Assembly: GCA_029851415.1 (NCBI GenBank)
Contig: CM056743.1
Coordinates: forward strand, 65,936,186 to 66,000,185
DNA from: Eretmocerus hayati
Lineage: Eukaryota > Arthropoda > Insecta > Hymenoptera > Aphelinidae
Length of the DNA: 64,000 nt
Direction: 5' to 3'
A program made the position numbers and the translations under genes. A model generated the notes under the pieces. The model saw only the letters and a list, made by a program, of their open reading frames with translations, made no database searches and was not told where the DNA came from. This document shows, one piece after another, positions 13,440 to 25,119 of this stretch; the stretch's first letter is position 1, and the number at the start of each line of letters is the position of its first letter.

Positions 13440-13740
13440 TGAGTTCCGACTTGGGCTATGTGGATAAATATTATCGACAACCAAGTGGGTAGAGGCTATC
13501 CACAACCTGCATAGCCGAGCGAAGTGGGCAGAATCGGTATACATTTTACGTAGACAATACCCACATAATTCCCCACTTGGGCTATGTGGATAAATATCAT
13601 CGACAACCGAGTGGGTAGAAGCCATCCTCAACCTGCATAGCTGAGCGATATACTCCTTACGTGGACGATATCCACATAATTCCCCACTTGGGCTACGTGG
13701 ATAAATATCAACGACAACCAAGTGGGTAATAATTTCGATC
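13440..13740 (+). repeat. Minisatellite, three copies of a 111-126 bp unit
   Basis: cacttgggctatgtggataa recurs near 13448, 13574 and 13685, each followed by ...cgacaaccaagtgggtag. A diverged fourth copy lies at about 14040-14215 (acccacctgttgtatgtggg, ttttacgtagaaaaaaaacc). Non-coding. Confidence 0.8.
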
Positions 13741-13786
13741 CTGCATGGTAGCTCAAATAGGGCTATTAGTGCACACTCTGCGTTAC

Positions 13787-13857
13787 AGGACTTTAGGCTA
13801 GTGGATACGGTCTTCGGCTCGTAATCCAAACGCCACGGGTTCGATCCCGAGTGAGAA
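13787..13857 (+). tRNA. tRNA-like segment, probable tRNA pseudogene or SINE head
   Basis: An A-box-like taggctagtggat (13793-13804) and a canonical B-box gggttcgatccc (13837-13848) are spaced as in a tRNA gene, with a possible anticodon loop ctcgtaa between them (anticodon cgt, Thr). The T-arm and acceptor stems pair poorly, so a functional tRNA is unlikely. A tRNA-derived SINE promoter or a decayed tRNA fits better. Confidence 0.45.
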
Positions 13858-14380
13858 CGTCTTGATCACAAAAGTTCAAATTTGAAATTTGAAAATTTCT
13901 GAATTGAATTTTCTGACTGAATAAGCCTGTAACTGAACAAAACTCGATTCAAAGTTTTCAAAATATTTACCCAAATGATTTCTTTTTCTTTGGGTTCCCA
14001 AAAACAAAATCTCACCTAATTGAGCATGTCCACTTATGGTGTATGTGAGTGGTTGCCAGGTGGGTAAGACCTCAGATTTTGCCTGCGAGGAGGGGTCAAA
14101 ATACTATCCACATCTTGCATGGCTGGGCAACGTGGACGAAATCTGTTCATATTTTACGTAGAAAAAAAACCCACGTAAGTTTCTACCCACCTGTTGTATG
14201 TGGGACAAGGCTTCCAGCACTGACAAGGGGGGACCACGGGGTCCGGGTCACCAATCATCCCCAAATTTTTTTTCACAGTTTGCTGCCACCTGGAATATGG
14301 AAAATCTAGAGTAACTTCATCAAATGGGCCTCCTGTCCAGAGCTACAAACAAGAACGTTAGCATTACCAGTATATCTATA
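13858..14380. other. Non-coding spacer with a diverged minisatellite copy
   Basis: AT-rich sequence (ttcaaatttgaaatttgaaa) follows the tRNA-like block; then a diverged copy of the 13440-13740 unit, then unrecognised sequence up to the next palindrome. No gene seen. Confidence 0.5.
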
Positions 14381-16473
14381 TGAGTCATTCTGGAGCAAGC
14401 TGGACAGAACCGTCACCAGGGGGGTCTGGGAAGAATCCGCAAAAAATTTTTTCTGTTAGTACTATTTTTAAATAGTACGGAAAATTTTTCCTCAGATTTT
14501 CCCGGCCCTCCCTGTAGGTCCTAGGACCCATGATGGGGCCATTTTAGGCCCTTTTCTAGTCTATTTTAGAAAAATCGTAGTTCCAACGAAATTCAACATT
14601 TCTCAACGTAATTGCGCGCATTTTTCTCGTTGAGACTGATACTTTTCAGAAAAAATTGTCCCAGACGAATAAGTCAGCCTGACAACTTCTGCAAGCTATT
14701 TATTCAGAGCAAATTTTAGCAATTTCTGCGTCAGTTTGTGGGTGACCTAGATCCAACTGAAGAGGAGATGATTGACTTTCACTAGTGGTCATTTTGAAGG
14801 TCTTGAAAAAACCTACAATTTGCTTACTTGTAAAAGTCTATTATCACTCGTTTTGTTGGAGCTACAGTCGGTACAAGTTGAGCTATTTTCGAAAAAATCG
14901 AAAATTCAGGACTCAATTCCAAAAATATACCTTAATTCTTTCCTACCAAACTTGTGCGAAAATGTTTTTTGAGACATCTGCTTTCAGTGGAAAAAATTTG
15001 GCGGAGGTTATTTTTTTAATTTTTTTTTTTGCCGAGCGTTACAAAATACCGCATTTCGTCGTTTCAGCAAAAACGGCATCTTTGACCACGGTCACATATG
15101 CTCCCATCTGGACTGATGTGCACCAATCTGTGTGGAAGGACTCCCCATAATACCTCCAAGTACGTGTAAGGAGTTGCGGGGACGAGCCTCGAGCTAGGAG
15201 CGAGCTGTAGGTTCTATTTACTGAGTCAAAAATATGCATCATTTTGGCTATTTGGGCGTACGCGACCGAGAGCATGATTTTACTTGTTCTAGCTCACAAA
15301 TGAGATACCAGGCTAGGATGAGGGTCCAAATATACTTTTTCGACTCAAAACAACTATCCAAATACGATTACGCAGTCAGTTTTGCCTTATAGAATTATCT
15401 CTATGTCCCAGAAGAATTTGGACTCTGTGACGGGTTTGGACACCGTTGAGGCATTAGACGACGTTCTAGAGCTTCAATGGCCTCAGATTTGTGTTCAGAT
15501 GGCCATTTTGAGTCAGAGAAGTATGTTTGGATCCTCATCCTAGTCCATAATCTCATTTGTGAGCTAGAACAAGTAAAATCATGCTCTCGGTCGCGTACGC
15601 CCAAATAGCCAAAATAATGCCTATTTTTGACTCGGTAAATAGAACCTACAGCTTGCTCCTGGCTCGAGGCTCGTCCCCGCAACTTCTTACACGTACTTGG
15701 GGGTACTTTGGGGAGTACTTTCACACAGATTGGTGCACATTAGACAGATGGGAGCATATGTGACCGGGGTCAAAGATGCCGTTTTTGCTAAAACGACAAA
15801 ACGCGGTACTTTGTAACGCTCAGCAAAAAAATTGAAAAAAATAACCTCCGCCAAATTCTTTCCACTGACAGTACATGTCTCACAGAACATTTTCGCACAA
15901 GTTTGGTCGGAACAAATTGGAATATATTTTTGGAATGAAGTCCTGAATTTTCGATTTTTTCGAAAATAGCTCAACTTGTACCGACTGTAGCTCCAACAAA
16001 AAGTGTGATAAATGGCTTTTACAAGTAGGGAGAATGTAAGTTTTTTCAAGACCTTCAAAATGACCACTGATAAAAGTCAATCATCTCCTCTCTAGTAGGA
16101 TCTAGGTCGCCCACAAGATGACGCAAAAATTGCTAAAATTTGCTCTGAATAAATAGCTTGCAGAAGTTGTCAGGCTGACTTATTCGTCTCGGACAATTTT
16201 TTTTTCTGAAAAGTATCAGTCTTAACGAGAAAAATGCGCGCAAGTACGTTGAGAGATGTTGAATTTCGTTGGAACTACGATTTTTCTAAAGTAGACTAAA
16301 AAAAGGCGTAAACGGCCCTTCCATGGGCCCTAGGGCCTACAGGGAGGGCCGAAAGAATCTGGAAAAAATTTTTTCGTACTCTTTAAAGATAGTGATGAAA
16401 GAAAAAAATGTTTGCGGATTTTTCCCAGACCCCTCTGGTGACGGTTCTTTCCATCTTGCTCCAGAATGACTCA
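14381..16473. mobile_element. 2.1-kb palindromic foldback element
   Basis: The left terminus tgagtcattctggagcaagc is mirrored by gctccagaatgactca at the right end. Arms of about 1 kb can be followed inward almost to the centre near 15.42 kb (for example gctcacaaatgagata near 15293 against its complement near 15553). Both arms carry the same open frames in opposite orientation, a simple consequence of the palindrome. Flanks are TA-rich (a ta microsatellite lies on the right), so the target duplication cannot be read. No transposase recognised; presumably non-autonomous. Confidence 0.85.
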
Positions 16474-17099
16474 TATATATATATATATATATCACATTTT
16501 AACATAGACCGATATGAGCAATGTTAATCTCAGTGGCTGCATCTTCGAACAGGAGATCCATTTGACGGAGTTACTCTGGATTCTTTATCTTTTCGGTAGT
16601 ACAAAACTGCCAAAAAATCTTGGGGGAGATTGGCGGCCCGGAGCTCGTGGTCTCCCCTTGTTCCATCCCCTAAATGGGCACGGAAGGGTCCAAATTACCA
16701 ACATGGTCTAAGTGGTAATCCAAGTAGGTTATCTAAGTAGCGAATTTCCTACTTACTTTTACCACTTACAAGTGGGCAAATCCATGTGGGAAATTTCTTT
16801 CATACGGTTGCATGAACCGAAGAAGTCACATTTTTGAGCTTTTCTGCGATACGACTGACAGATACGACAGAGTAGGGTCTTGTGGGAACAACCTTAGGTA
16901 ACAACTGACAGTATTAGAGCAGTGAGCTTAGTCGTATCTCGCTGGAATAGCTCGAGAGATTCATGACTCCCTCCGTCCATCATATTCTGTACATCAAATG
17001 CATGCAGAAAACGCCTTCTATACATTGAATACAATAACCATTTTCCCTGGAAAGATTCTAGAACAATTTCAGCTTTTGCACATCCGCCGCGAGTGGAAT
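16474..17099. other. Spacer, no gene seen
   Basis: Starts with a short (ta)n tract and is otherwise unrecognised sequence. The small frame at 16514-16711 has no protein character. Confidence 0.5.
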
Positions 17100-17502
17100 T
17101 CGCCACCCAATTAACTCCAAGGGTGTTCATGATATGAGACACTATTCGACGCGTACTGACCTGATCGCGATTATTTTCCCAGTAATATTCAATCGACACG
17201 AATCAAATTCGTTCCAATTGACTTCAATCGGTTCCAACGGCTGACCAGGTGACTCTTCAATGTCGTTCAATGGTACGCACGGACATTCATGGAGCGATTA
17301 CACATGGCTATGAACTAAACGATGCCGCCATTGGTCAATCGTCCCCAAGGGTGTTCATGATATTAGACAGTATTTGACGAGTACTGACCAGTCGCGTGCA
17401 TTTTTCCAATAATATTCAATCGATATTGATCAAATTCGTTTCAATCGACTTCAATTGGTTCCAATGGCTGACTAGGTGACTCTTTAATGACGTTCAATGG
17501 TA

Positions 17503-17664
17503 CATTCGAGAAAATGGTCAACTGCAATGGATGTAACGGTCAGTGACTGTTCGAGATCTGTCATCTCACTCGCAATCTTAGAATCCCTCATTAGGTGCGA
17601 GCGAGAAAAAAGATCTCGAATGGACGCTGACCGTCATCATTGCTATTCATCTTGTTCCCGAATG
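17503..17664. mobile_element. 162-bp MITE with TA target duplication
   Basis: The ends cattcgagaaaatgg and (minus strand) cattcgggaacaag form imperfect terminal inverted repeats, followed by a second paired block aacggtcag. TA flanks both sides (17501-17502 and 17665-17666), and the uninterrupted satellite reads ggtac at this point. TA duplication suggests a Tc1/mariner-type non-autonomous element. Confidence 0.75.
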
Positions 17665-17753
17665 TACTTACGGTTATTCACGGCAATGGTGCCGATTACA
17701 CATGACTATGAACTAAATGATGCTGGTATTGGTCAATTATCCCCAAGGATGTT

Positions 17754-18517
17754 CTCTCTAAAATTGTTGGAGTGAAATTTTGACTCAAAGTTTGGAGTGA
17801 TTCTCAGAATGACTCCTATGGAGTGAAAATTCGACTCATAGGGAGTGAAATCACAGAAATATCACATTCGCTCCGAGCTTGAGTCAATTTTCACTCCAAG
17901 ATGAGTGAAAATTGACTCCTCACATTGAGTGAAATGGATTTTTACAGGTTAGGGTATAATCCCGGAATGATTTGCGGGACTACTCATGAAGAAAGTGGAA
18001 AACTTTTCAATTATTGAGTGATGCTGCTCTATTCCGAGTTCCTTTTCGAAACATCTCTCGTGTATATTTAAAAACTCGTATCGACCGTTCACAACAGTAC
18101 ATAGGCTTTCTTCACTGTAACATGACAAAGTCACATTTGGTCTAATGGTTAAGACACTTGCCTGGCAATCAAGAGGGTGCGTGTTCAAATCCCCATCGAT
18201 TCGAATACATTTCCCAAAATTCTCGTAAAGTACGTTTTTCATAAAATATTAATAATTAGAATTACTAGGAAATCAATTGAATTGTGCGTGCGTGCCGTGA
18301 ATTGATTTTTTTAAAGCAATATCGAGAATGTTAAAAAGTTTGGTTTTGAATCATTAAACTCAATCCTAAGAGTGATAATTGACTCACATTGGAGTGAAAT
18401 TTGACTCCAGCTTGAAGTGATGAATCACTCCAGTTCGGTGCGCACGAAACTGACTCATACCTTTGAGTCGAATTTCACTCCAAGGGAGTGAAATTCCACT
18501 CCAACGGGTTTAGAGAG
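17754..18517. mobile_element. 764-bp MITE with CTCTCTAAA termini and GGAGTGAAA subrepeats
   Basis: The left end ctctctaaaattgttggagt and the right end read on minus ctctctaaacccgttggagt are inverted repeats. The element interrupts the satellite phrase gtgttcatgatat. Both subterminal regions (17768-17940 and 18365-18510) are packed with ggagtgaaa/gactcc words in both orientations, reminiscent of transposase-binding arrays. A tRNA-like segment lies in the middle. Confidence 0.75.
18130..18202 (+). tRNA. tRNA-like segment inside the 764-bp MITE
   Basis: A-box-like ttggtctaatgg (18137-18148) and B-box gtgttcaaatcc (18181-18192) have correct tRNA spacing, and a four-pair anticodon stem cttg/caag brackets a loop ctggcaa. 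The T-stem pairs poorly. It is best read as a tRNA pseudogene or a SINE head captured by the MITE. Confidence 0.45.
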
Positions 18518-19540
18518 TCATGATATTCGACAGAATATGATGCGCACTGACCTGATCGCGTTCATTTTCCCAATAATATTCAAATGACACTGATCAAATT
18601 TGTTTCAATTGACTTCAATCGGTTCCAATCGCTGATCAGGTGATTCTTCAATGTCCTTCAGTGGTACGTACGGCCATTCATGGCGCTGATTACACATGGC
18701 CATGAACTAAACGATACCGCTGTTGGTCAATCGTTCCTAAGGGTGTTCATGATATTAGACAGTATTGGTCGCTTACTGACTTGACCGCATTTATTTTCCC
18801 AATAACATTCAATCGATATGAATCAAAGGGACTAGGCGGGTAAGCATGGTGAATCGGCCTTTGTCAGGTATGACCCCGGAAGCAATTTCCCCCAGTTTCT
18901 CACCCCAAACTATGAGGAAAGCAATAGTTTTTAGGTCCCGAAGTCGCCCCTATGTTCTAGGGCAGCCTGGAAACCCTCTAAAAAACGCAAAAATCGATGT
19001 TCCTTGCATTGAATCGCATTCTGACGCATCTCAATGGATCGTTCTGAAATTTTCCTTGACATACTTTCGAAACATTAACGATTCGAAGGAGAGTGGTTTC
19101 ATCTCGATAACTCTTAATCCAAGCCCCGAAAAAAATTGTTGAAAAATGAAAATCAATTTTTAACCTTTTTATCTGTAATTCAGACGTTAGTGAACCATCT
19201 CATCGTATTCGTTGACTCATTTTATGTCAGAAACCACTTTGAAATATATCATTTTTGGTGGTGGAAAGTGGTCAAAACGTCGAAAATCAATTTCGAAGCA
19301 AATTTTTTTTCCATTAACCAGCCTCTCCTGCGCATGCGCGTTGTTTTACGCTCCTGAAAGTATCTCCAATCGATAGCTGGTGTAGTTTCCTTCAAAATGA
19401 CCCCTTGCAAAAGTCGATTTGATGCAATTACAGCTGAGATATAACTGGTGCAGAAAATGGAAAAACCCAAGGTATCAAATCCGTGAATCCGTGCTTCCTT
19501 CAATGGCCTTGAAAAATGCGAATTTTGAATTGGGCCCTTT

Positions 19541-19822
19541 CTAACATGCGAACATGTGTTTTTGATGTATTTTTTGACGCAGAAACCGAATACGCGGTCG
19601 ATTTTGTTCCAAACCCTCTGGATTTCTCACCAGACTCATAAAACCGACTCGATAATGGATGCTCATCTTCAGCCTTTTTACACTTATTTGAGATGAATTG
19701 TCGGTGTATGGGGAGGTTTGGGTGGATTGTGTACCAGATACAACTATGTTCCCTAATGTATTCTGATCAGCTGATGACAATGTTGATGGTTTCGAAGCTC
19801 GAGGAAGCGCTGCTATCCTCAT
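19541..19822 (-). pseudogene. Conserved unknown peptide encoded at the inner edge of the foldback arm
   Basis: This 94-codon frame contains a polar Ser/Thr-rich stretch (around LPRASKP, TQSTQTSPYTDNSSQ) followed by a basic segment KRLKMSIHYRVGFMSLVRNP. The same peptide with substitutions recurs in the other three arms of this family (23350-23535 plus, 26786-27037 minus, 27038-27310 plus). Family and function are not recognised. Retention of the frame in most arms hints that it descends from an exon of an autonomous relative, although four copies of two recent palindromes give weak evidence. Some copies have early stops. Confidence 0.35.
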
Positions 19823-20285
19823 ATGGGGAAATCTCAGGGACTATACGATTTCGACTTTGAAATTTAGAGAATTTCCAGAATGGCAGCACAGCTTCCATGA
19901 ACTTTTGTTTGGTCCAAGTAATGCTCAAACAATGATGAAATACTTGCGTAAATTACTTTGGAGCTCCGCCGTGGATTTGTGAGGGAATAGAAGATTTTCC
20001 CATGTATTTGGACGGGAGCCTCGTATTTCCGTATTTCTAATTGGCACATGTGTATGTGAATATATGGCATCCTTGGTGTTGGAATGGAGGAAAAAAGATA
20101 CGTTTAATAGTTTACAGTATCTACTGAAGGTCTGTGGTACAAAATGAAGATGTGCCACAGACGCCAAAACACTCATTTTCGTCATTTGTCAATCCTGACA
20201 AGCCTCGCATCACGACCGAGATGAGGCTGTAGCAGGGGCAATTTTCATAGTCATTTTTTGAAGTACAAATATCAGTTCACACGTG

Positions 20286-22685
20286 CCCAAGTGAAAAAGA
20301 TTTATAAGGACTCTATAAACCACTTAGTGAGTGACTTCATAAAGACTTTATAATTCGTGAACTTATAAAATTTTACTAAAAAATTTTATAAAAAATTGAT
20401 TAAATTGTATAAAGTTCTATGTAGACAGGGCTAGAGTGTGACCGGCTTATATTGTGACGCGTAAAACCATCTACGTAGCTACGGGGCTCACAGTGCTCCG
20501 GTAACAGAATCTCAACCTGGCGTTAGCCATCGCAGGCTCTGGCTAGCATGAGACGACTTTGCATTGTGTAGGTTCGGTGGTTCTAGACTGCAAAATATGA
20601 CGATGTGGTAGTCCTCTTGCTCGAGATTTCAATCGTCTCAAGATTTCGCCTGCTTGGCTAAAGTGGACACGAGAAATTCCAAAAAGTGCCGGATTTTTTC
20701 TCACTTGCAGACATTTTTTTTCAACACTCACGCAAATCACGATGGAAAAGACGCACAAAAATCGTCAATGAGGATCAGCACTATCTTGGAAGTTATACAA
20801 ATCCAGGACCGGACTTCTAAATATCGATCTCGATTACTCTTCCCACAAAGAGAGGAAGTTGGATGAAATTGACAGTATAGATTCGATGTCACTTCACTGC
20901 CTTATTGCTTGCCATTGGTCAAGCGTTGCAAATTCTTGAAAAAAGAGGCTTTGCTACACGTGTGCGTGACTGACTCATGTGTATTGTTGTGAACACTTTG
21001 TGAACTCACAAATTGCGTTTCTATGGATTGGTTGATCTCGCCCCAGAAGAACGTCTCACGCCAACATCTCGCATGGACCGTCAACCTGAAAACAGACAAA
21101 AAATATCCACAGAGAATCACAGTTGCACTTTTAATGATGGAAATCCAATTGCGTTCGAATAATGTACTCCATCAACTTTGCAAACACGAGCCTTGGGAGC
21201 GTATGAGCATTGCCAATGATGGTAGAGGTTATGAAAATTTTCTGTTGTTACAAATATTGCAAACTCTAGTCCGAGAATCGAATGATTAACTTATCTGATG
21301 TCCAGCAACCTTTCTCCATCAAATAGATCCTCGGCTTGACCACGCATCAGTTTAGTCGTTCTCGAAATTATTATCCAAGAATTTGATAAACCTCGCCGTC
21401 TAACTTGATGAATTTTTCCCTGCATTGTTATTGATCTGAGTTTATGATGTGAAGCGGACCACAAATGAATAAGAGGCATAATCTAAATATCAGACAGACG
21501 AAGGGGATTCAATTGTGGTCTGCTTCACATCGTAAACTCAGATCAATAACAATGCAGGGAAAAATCCATCAAGTTAGACGGCGAGGTTTATCAAATTCTT
21601 GTATAATAATTTCGAGAACGACTAAACTGATGAGTGGTCAAGCCGAGGATCTATTTGATGGAGAAAGGTTGCTGGACATCAGATAAGTTAATCATTCGAT
21701 TCTCGAACTAGAGTTTGCAATATTTGTAACAACAGAAATTTTTCATAACCTCTACCATCATTGGCAATGCCCATACGCTCCCAAGGCTCGTGTTTGCAAA
21801 GTTGATGGAGTACATTATTCGAACGCAATTGGATTTCCATCATTAAAAGTGCAACTGTGATTCTCTGTGGATATTTTTTGTCTGTTTTCAGGTTGACGGC
21901 CCATGCGAGATGTTGGCGCGAGACGTTCTTCTGGGGCGAGATCGACCAATCCATAGAAACGCAATTTGTGAGTTTACAAAGTGTTCACAACAATACACCT
22001 GAGTCAGTCACGCACACGTGTAGCAAAGCCTCTTTTTTCAAGCATTTGCAACGCTTGACCAATGGCAAGCAATAAGGCAGTGAAGTGACATCGAATCTAT
22101 ACTGTCAATTTCATCCGACTTCCTCTCTTCGAGGAAAGAGTAATCGAGATCGATATTTAGAAGTCCGGTCCTGGATTTGTATAACTTCCAAGATAGTGCT
22201 GATTTTCAGTGACGATTTTTGTGCGTCTATTCCATCGTAATTCGCGTGAGTGTTGAAGAAAAATTTCTGCAAGTGAGAAAAAATCCGGCACTTTTTGGAA
22301 TTTCTCGTGTCCACTTTAGCCAAGCAGGCGAAATCTTGAGACGATTGAAATCACGAGCAAGAGGACTACCACATCGTCATATTTTGCAGTCTAGAACCAA
22401 CGAACCTACACAATGCAAAGTCGTCTCATGCTAGCCAGAGCCTGCGATAGCTAACGCCAGGTTGAGATTCTGTTACCGGAGCACTGAATGTGAGCCTCGT
22501 AGCTACGTAGATGGTTTTACGCGTCGCAATATATGCCGGTCACACTCTAGCCCTGTCTACATAGAACTTTATACAATTTCATAAACTTTTTATAAAATTT
22601 TTTTATAAGTTCACGAATTATAAAGTCCTCATAAAGTCACTTACTAAGTAGTTTATAAAGTCCTTATAAATCTTTTTTACTTGGG
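20286..22685. mobile_element. 2.4-kb palindrome nested inside the 5.5-kb foldback element
   Basis: The ends cccaagtgaaaaagatttat and (minus) cccaagtaaaaaagatttat are inverted, with arms of about 1.18 kb continuing almost without break to a centre near 21.49 kb. Arm similarity is high: the 71-residue frames at 20543-20758 minus and 22219-22434 plus differ at only a few residues. Frames of 62-88 codons occur as mirrored pairs, and none is recognisable. Either a separate foldback element inserted in the larger one, or the original core duplicated head to head. Confidence 0.85.
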
Positions 22686-23349
22686 TGTTATCAATCCCAA
22701 CGGAATCGAAATTTTCGTTTGCTACACGAAAAACGATTTTTTTGACCCCATTTACGCAAAAATAACTTTTCTCATTTCAAGCCGCATCGTCTTGCGGAAT
22801 CGAGCACACTATCGTTCTTAGGCTAGATTTGTAGGTTCTTGGATGTAGAATAAGATGTCGTTTCTACAGATACGGAATATTCACCGCCCCGAGTGCTGCA
22901 TCCATTAGAAGAGCGATACAAGAAAAAAAGTAAAATCGGAGTTCGCTCCAACAAATCATCGCCACTCTGACGCATTGATAGGCACAGCCTCGGGCGAAAA
23001 TTATATGTTTCTATATATGATAATCCATCACAGATCCAATGCTCAGACCGATCGGTGAACCGCCCCGCCTGTGGCGGGCTAAGGCGTGCGAGAATTATGG
23101 CCCTGTTCGGTCAAAAATTGGAATTTTGTCACGAAGGAGCGTCTCCCAGTACCTTTCTATAGCAAGTAATAGACTTCTGAATGATGCAGAACTGTAAAAT
23201 ATGAGCCAATCTTCAAAATGATTTGATGCAAGCGTCGGAAAGAACGCGACTGTTCTTCTGACAACGTGGTAATAGGCCTGTTTGGCCAAACCGCATACTT
23301 CGTGAGATTTGCCCATATAAGCTGGTCGGTATAGTTTCCTCATATGAAA

Positions 23350-23535
23350 TTGAACAACAAAATCCAGCTCCAACAACAGAAATCTCACCCCCACCGCTTC
23401 CTCGAGCCTCAAAACCACCGGGATCATCTTCGGCTAGTAAGAATACATCAAGAAACATAGTTGTATCTAGTACAAAATCCACCCAGACCTCCCCGTACAC
23501 CGACAATTCATCTCAAATAAATTTAAAAAGCTGAA
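23350..23535 (+). pseudogene. Right-arm copy of the conserved foldback peptide, truncated
   Basis: Plus-strand counterpart of the 19541-19822 peptide (PPLPRASKPPGSSS... TSPYTDNSSQ), ending in an early stop shortly after the SSQI segment. It lies at the inner end of the right arm of the 5.5-kb element. Confidence 0.35.
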
Positions 23536-24368
23536 GATGAGCATCCATTATCGAGTCGGTTTTATGAGTCTGGTGAGAAATCCTGACGGTTTGGAACAAA
23601 ACTGACAGCGTGTTCGATTTCTACGTCAAAAAATACATCAAAAACACATGTTCGCATGTTAGAAAGGGCCCAATCCAAAATTCGCATTCTTCAAGGCCAT
23701 TCAAGGAAGCACGGATTCAGGGATTTGATACCTTGGGTTTTTTCATCTTCTGCACCAGTCATATCTCAGCTGTAATTACATCAAATCGACTTTTGCAAGG
23801 GGTCATTTTGAAGGAAATTACACCAGCTATCGATTGGGGATACTTTCAGGAGCGTAAATCAACGGGCATGCGCAGGAGAGGCTAGTTTATAGAAAAAATT
23901 TGCTTTGAAATTGATTTTTGACGTTTTTGACCACTTTCCACCACCAAAAATAATATATTTCAAAGTGGTTTCCGACGTAAAATAAGCCGACAAATACGAT
24001 GAGATGGTTTATCAACGTCTTAATCACAGAAAACAGGGTTAAAAATTGATTTTCATTTTTCAACAAATTTTTTCGGGGCTTGGATCAAAAGTTGTGGAGA
24101 TGGAATTACTCTCGTTCGAATTGTTGATGTTTCAAAAGTATGTCAAAAGAATTTCAGAACGATCCATTGAGATGCGTCAGAATGCGATTCAATACAAGGA
24201 ACATCGATTTTTAGCATTTTTAGAGGGTTTCCAGGCTGCCCCAAAACATAGGGTTCGGGACCTTAAAACTATTGCTTTCCTTATAGTTTGGGGTTAGAAA
24301 CTGGGGGAAATTGCTTTCGGGGCCATACCCGACAAGGGCCGATTCACTATGCTTACCCGCCTAGTCCC

Positions 24369-24660
24369 TTTGTTCCAATCGGTTCCAATCGCTGACTACG
24401 TGACTCTTCAATGTCGTTCGATGGTACTCACGGCTATTGATGTCTCTCATTACGAATGGTCGTTGACGATACGATGTCGCTATTGGTCAATCGTTTCTGA
24501 GGTTGCTCATGGTATTAGACTGTACTTGACGGGTACTGACCTATCACGTTCACTCTCACAATAATATCTAATCGACATGAATCAAAATCGTTCCAATCGA
24601 CTTCAATTGGTTTCAATCGCTGACTTGTTCACTCTCCAATGTCATTGATGCGATTGAAGG
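24369..24660 (+). repeat. Resumption of the ~228-bp satellite
   Basis: After the right end of the foldback element, the phrases ttccaatcggttccaatcgc, ttggtcaatcgtttc and ttgctcatggtattagactg mark one further diverged monomer. Confidence 0.75.
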
Positions 24661-25119
24661 CGATTGGGCCGGACTTGGTTCATGTCAATTGGATATCATT
24701 TGTGATACGGAATCATTTCGATTGATTCCTATTGCATCAAGGTTAATGTTACTTTTGATCATTGAGAGCGATTGGCTGACAGTGATATCATCCCTTTCGT
24801 GATATTTTGTGAATCAAGCGTTGAAAAAGCGGTATAGATGGTTGGATAATATCTAGGGAAGTCGGTTTGTACGTCTTCTACTTCTTTCGAATATAGTCGA
24901 ATGCAATCACACCAATTCACGTCACCCACAGTCCAATGTCATTCTTTCCTTTTGAGAGCATTCGATCAATCTAGTGTCATCATTCAGTCAGCGACATTTG
25001 GTAGTGCATGAAGTAAATAATCGCACAGGATTGAATATTGAGGAGCAAGCGACTTGGGAATTGAAACAAATCAAAGTCGATTGAACCGAACTTGGTTCAT
25101 ATCAATTGGATATGATTGG
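24661..25119. other. Spacer with a short duplicated phrase
   Basis: cttggttcatgtcaattgga near 24673 and cttggttcatatcaattgga near 25090 flank about 400 bp of unrecognised sequence, possibly satellite-derived. No gene seen. Confidence 0.45.

Larger units (their letters stand above)
17100..18827 (+). repeat. ~228-bp satellite array, interrupted by insertions
   Basis: The landmark gtgttcatgatat recurs at 17123, 17351, ~17749 and 18743. After subtracting the two inserted MITEs, the spacing is close to 228-234 bp. Each monomer also contains caatggtac, gaactaaacgatg, ggtcaatcg and ttcaatcgacttcaat. The array resumes at 24372-24660 after a 5.5-kb foldback insertion. Confidence 0.85.
18828..24368. 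mobile_element. 5.5-kb foldback element, GGGACTAGGCGGG terminal inverted repeats
   Basis: Both ends read gggactaggcgggtaagc inward, preceded by aaa. The arms are about 1 kb (18828-~19850 and ~23350-24368) and clearly reverse-complementary, e.g. aatatatcatttttggtggtgg at left against its complement at right. The element interrupts the 228-bp satellite. A separate 2.4-kb palindrome sits in its interior. The inner edge of each arm carries an open frame also present in the shorter copy at 26016-28079. I do not recognise a transposase, and no clear target duplication is visible. Confidence 0.85.

Noticed and set aside
15039..16080. Mirrored frames such as AYAQIAK..FDSVNRTYS in both orientations
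   Set aside because: Consequence of the palindrome; no conserved motif and no start context.
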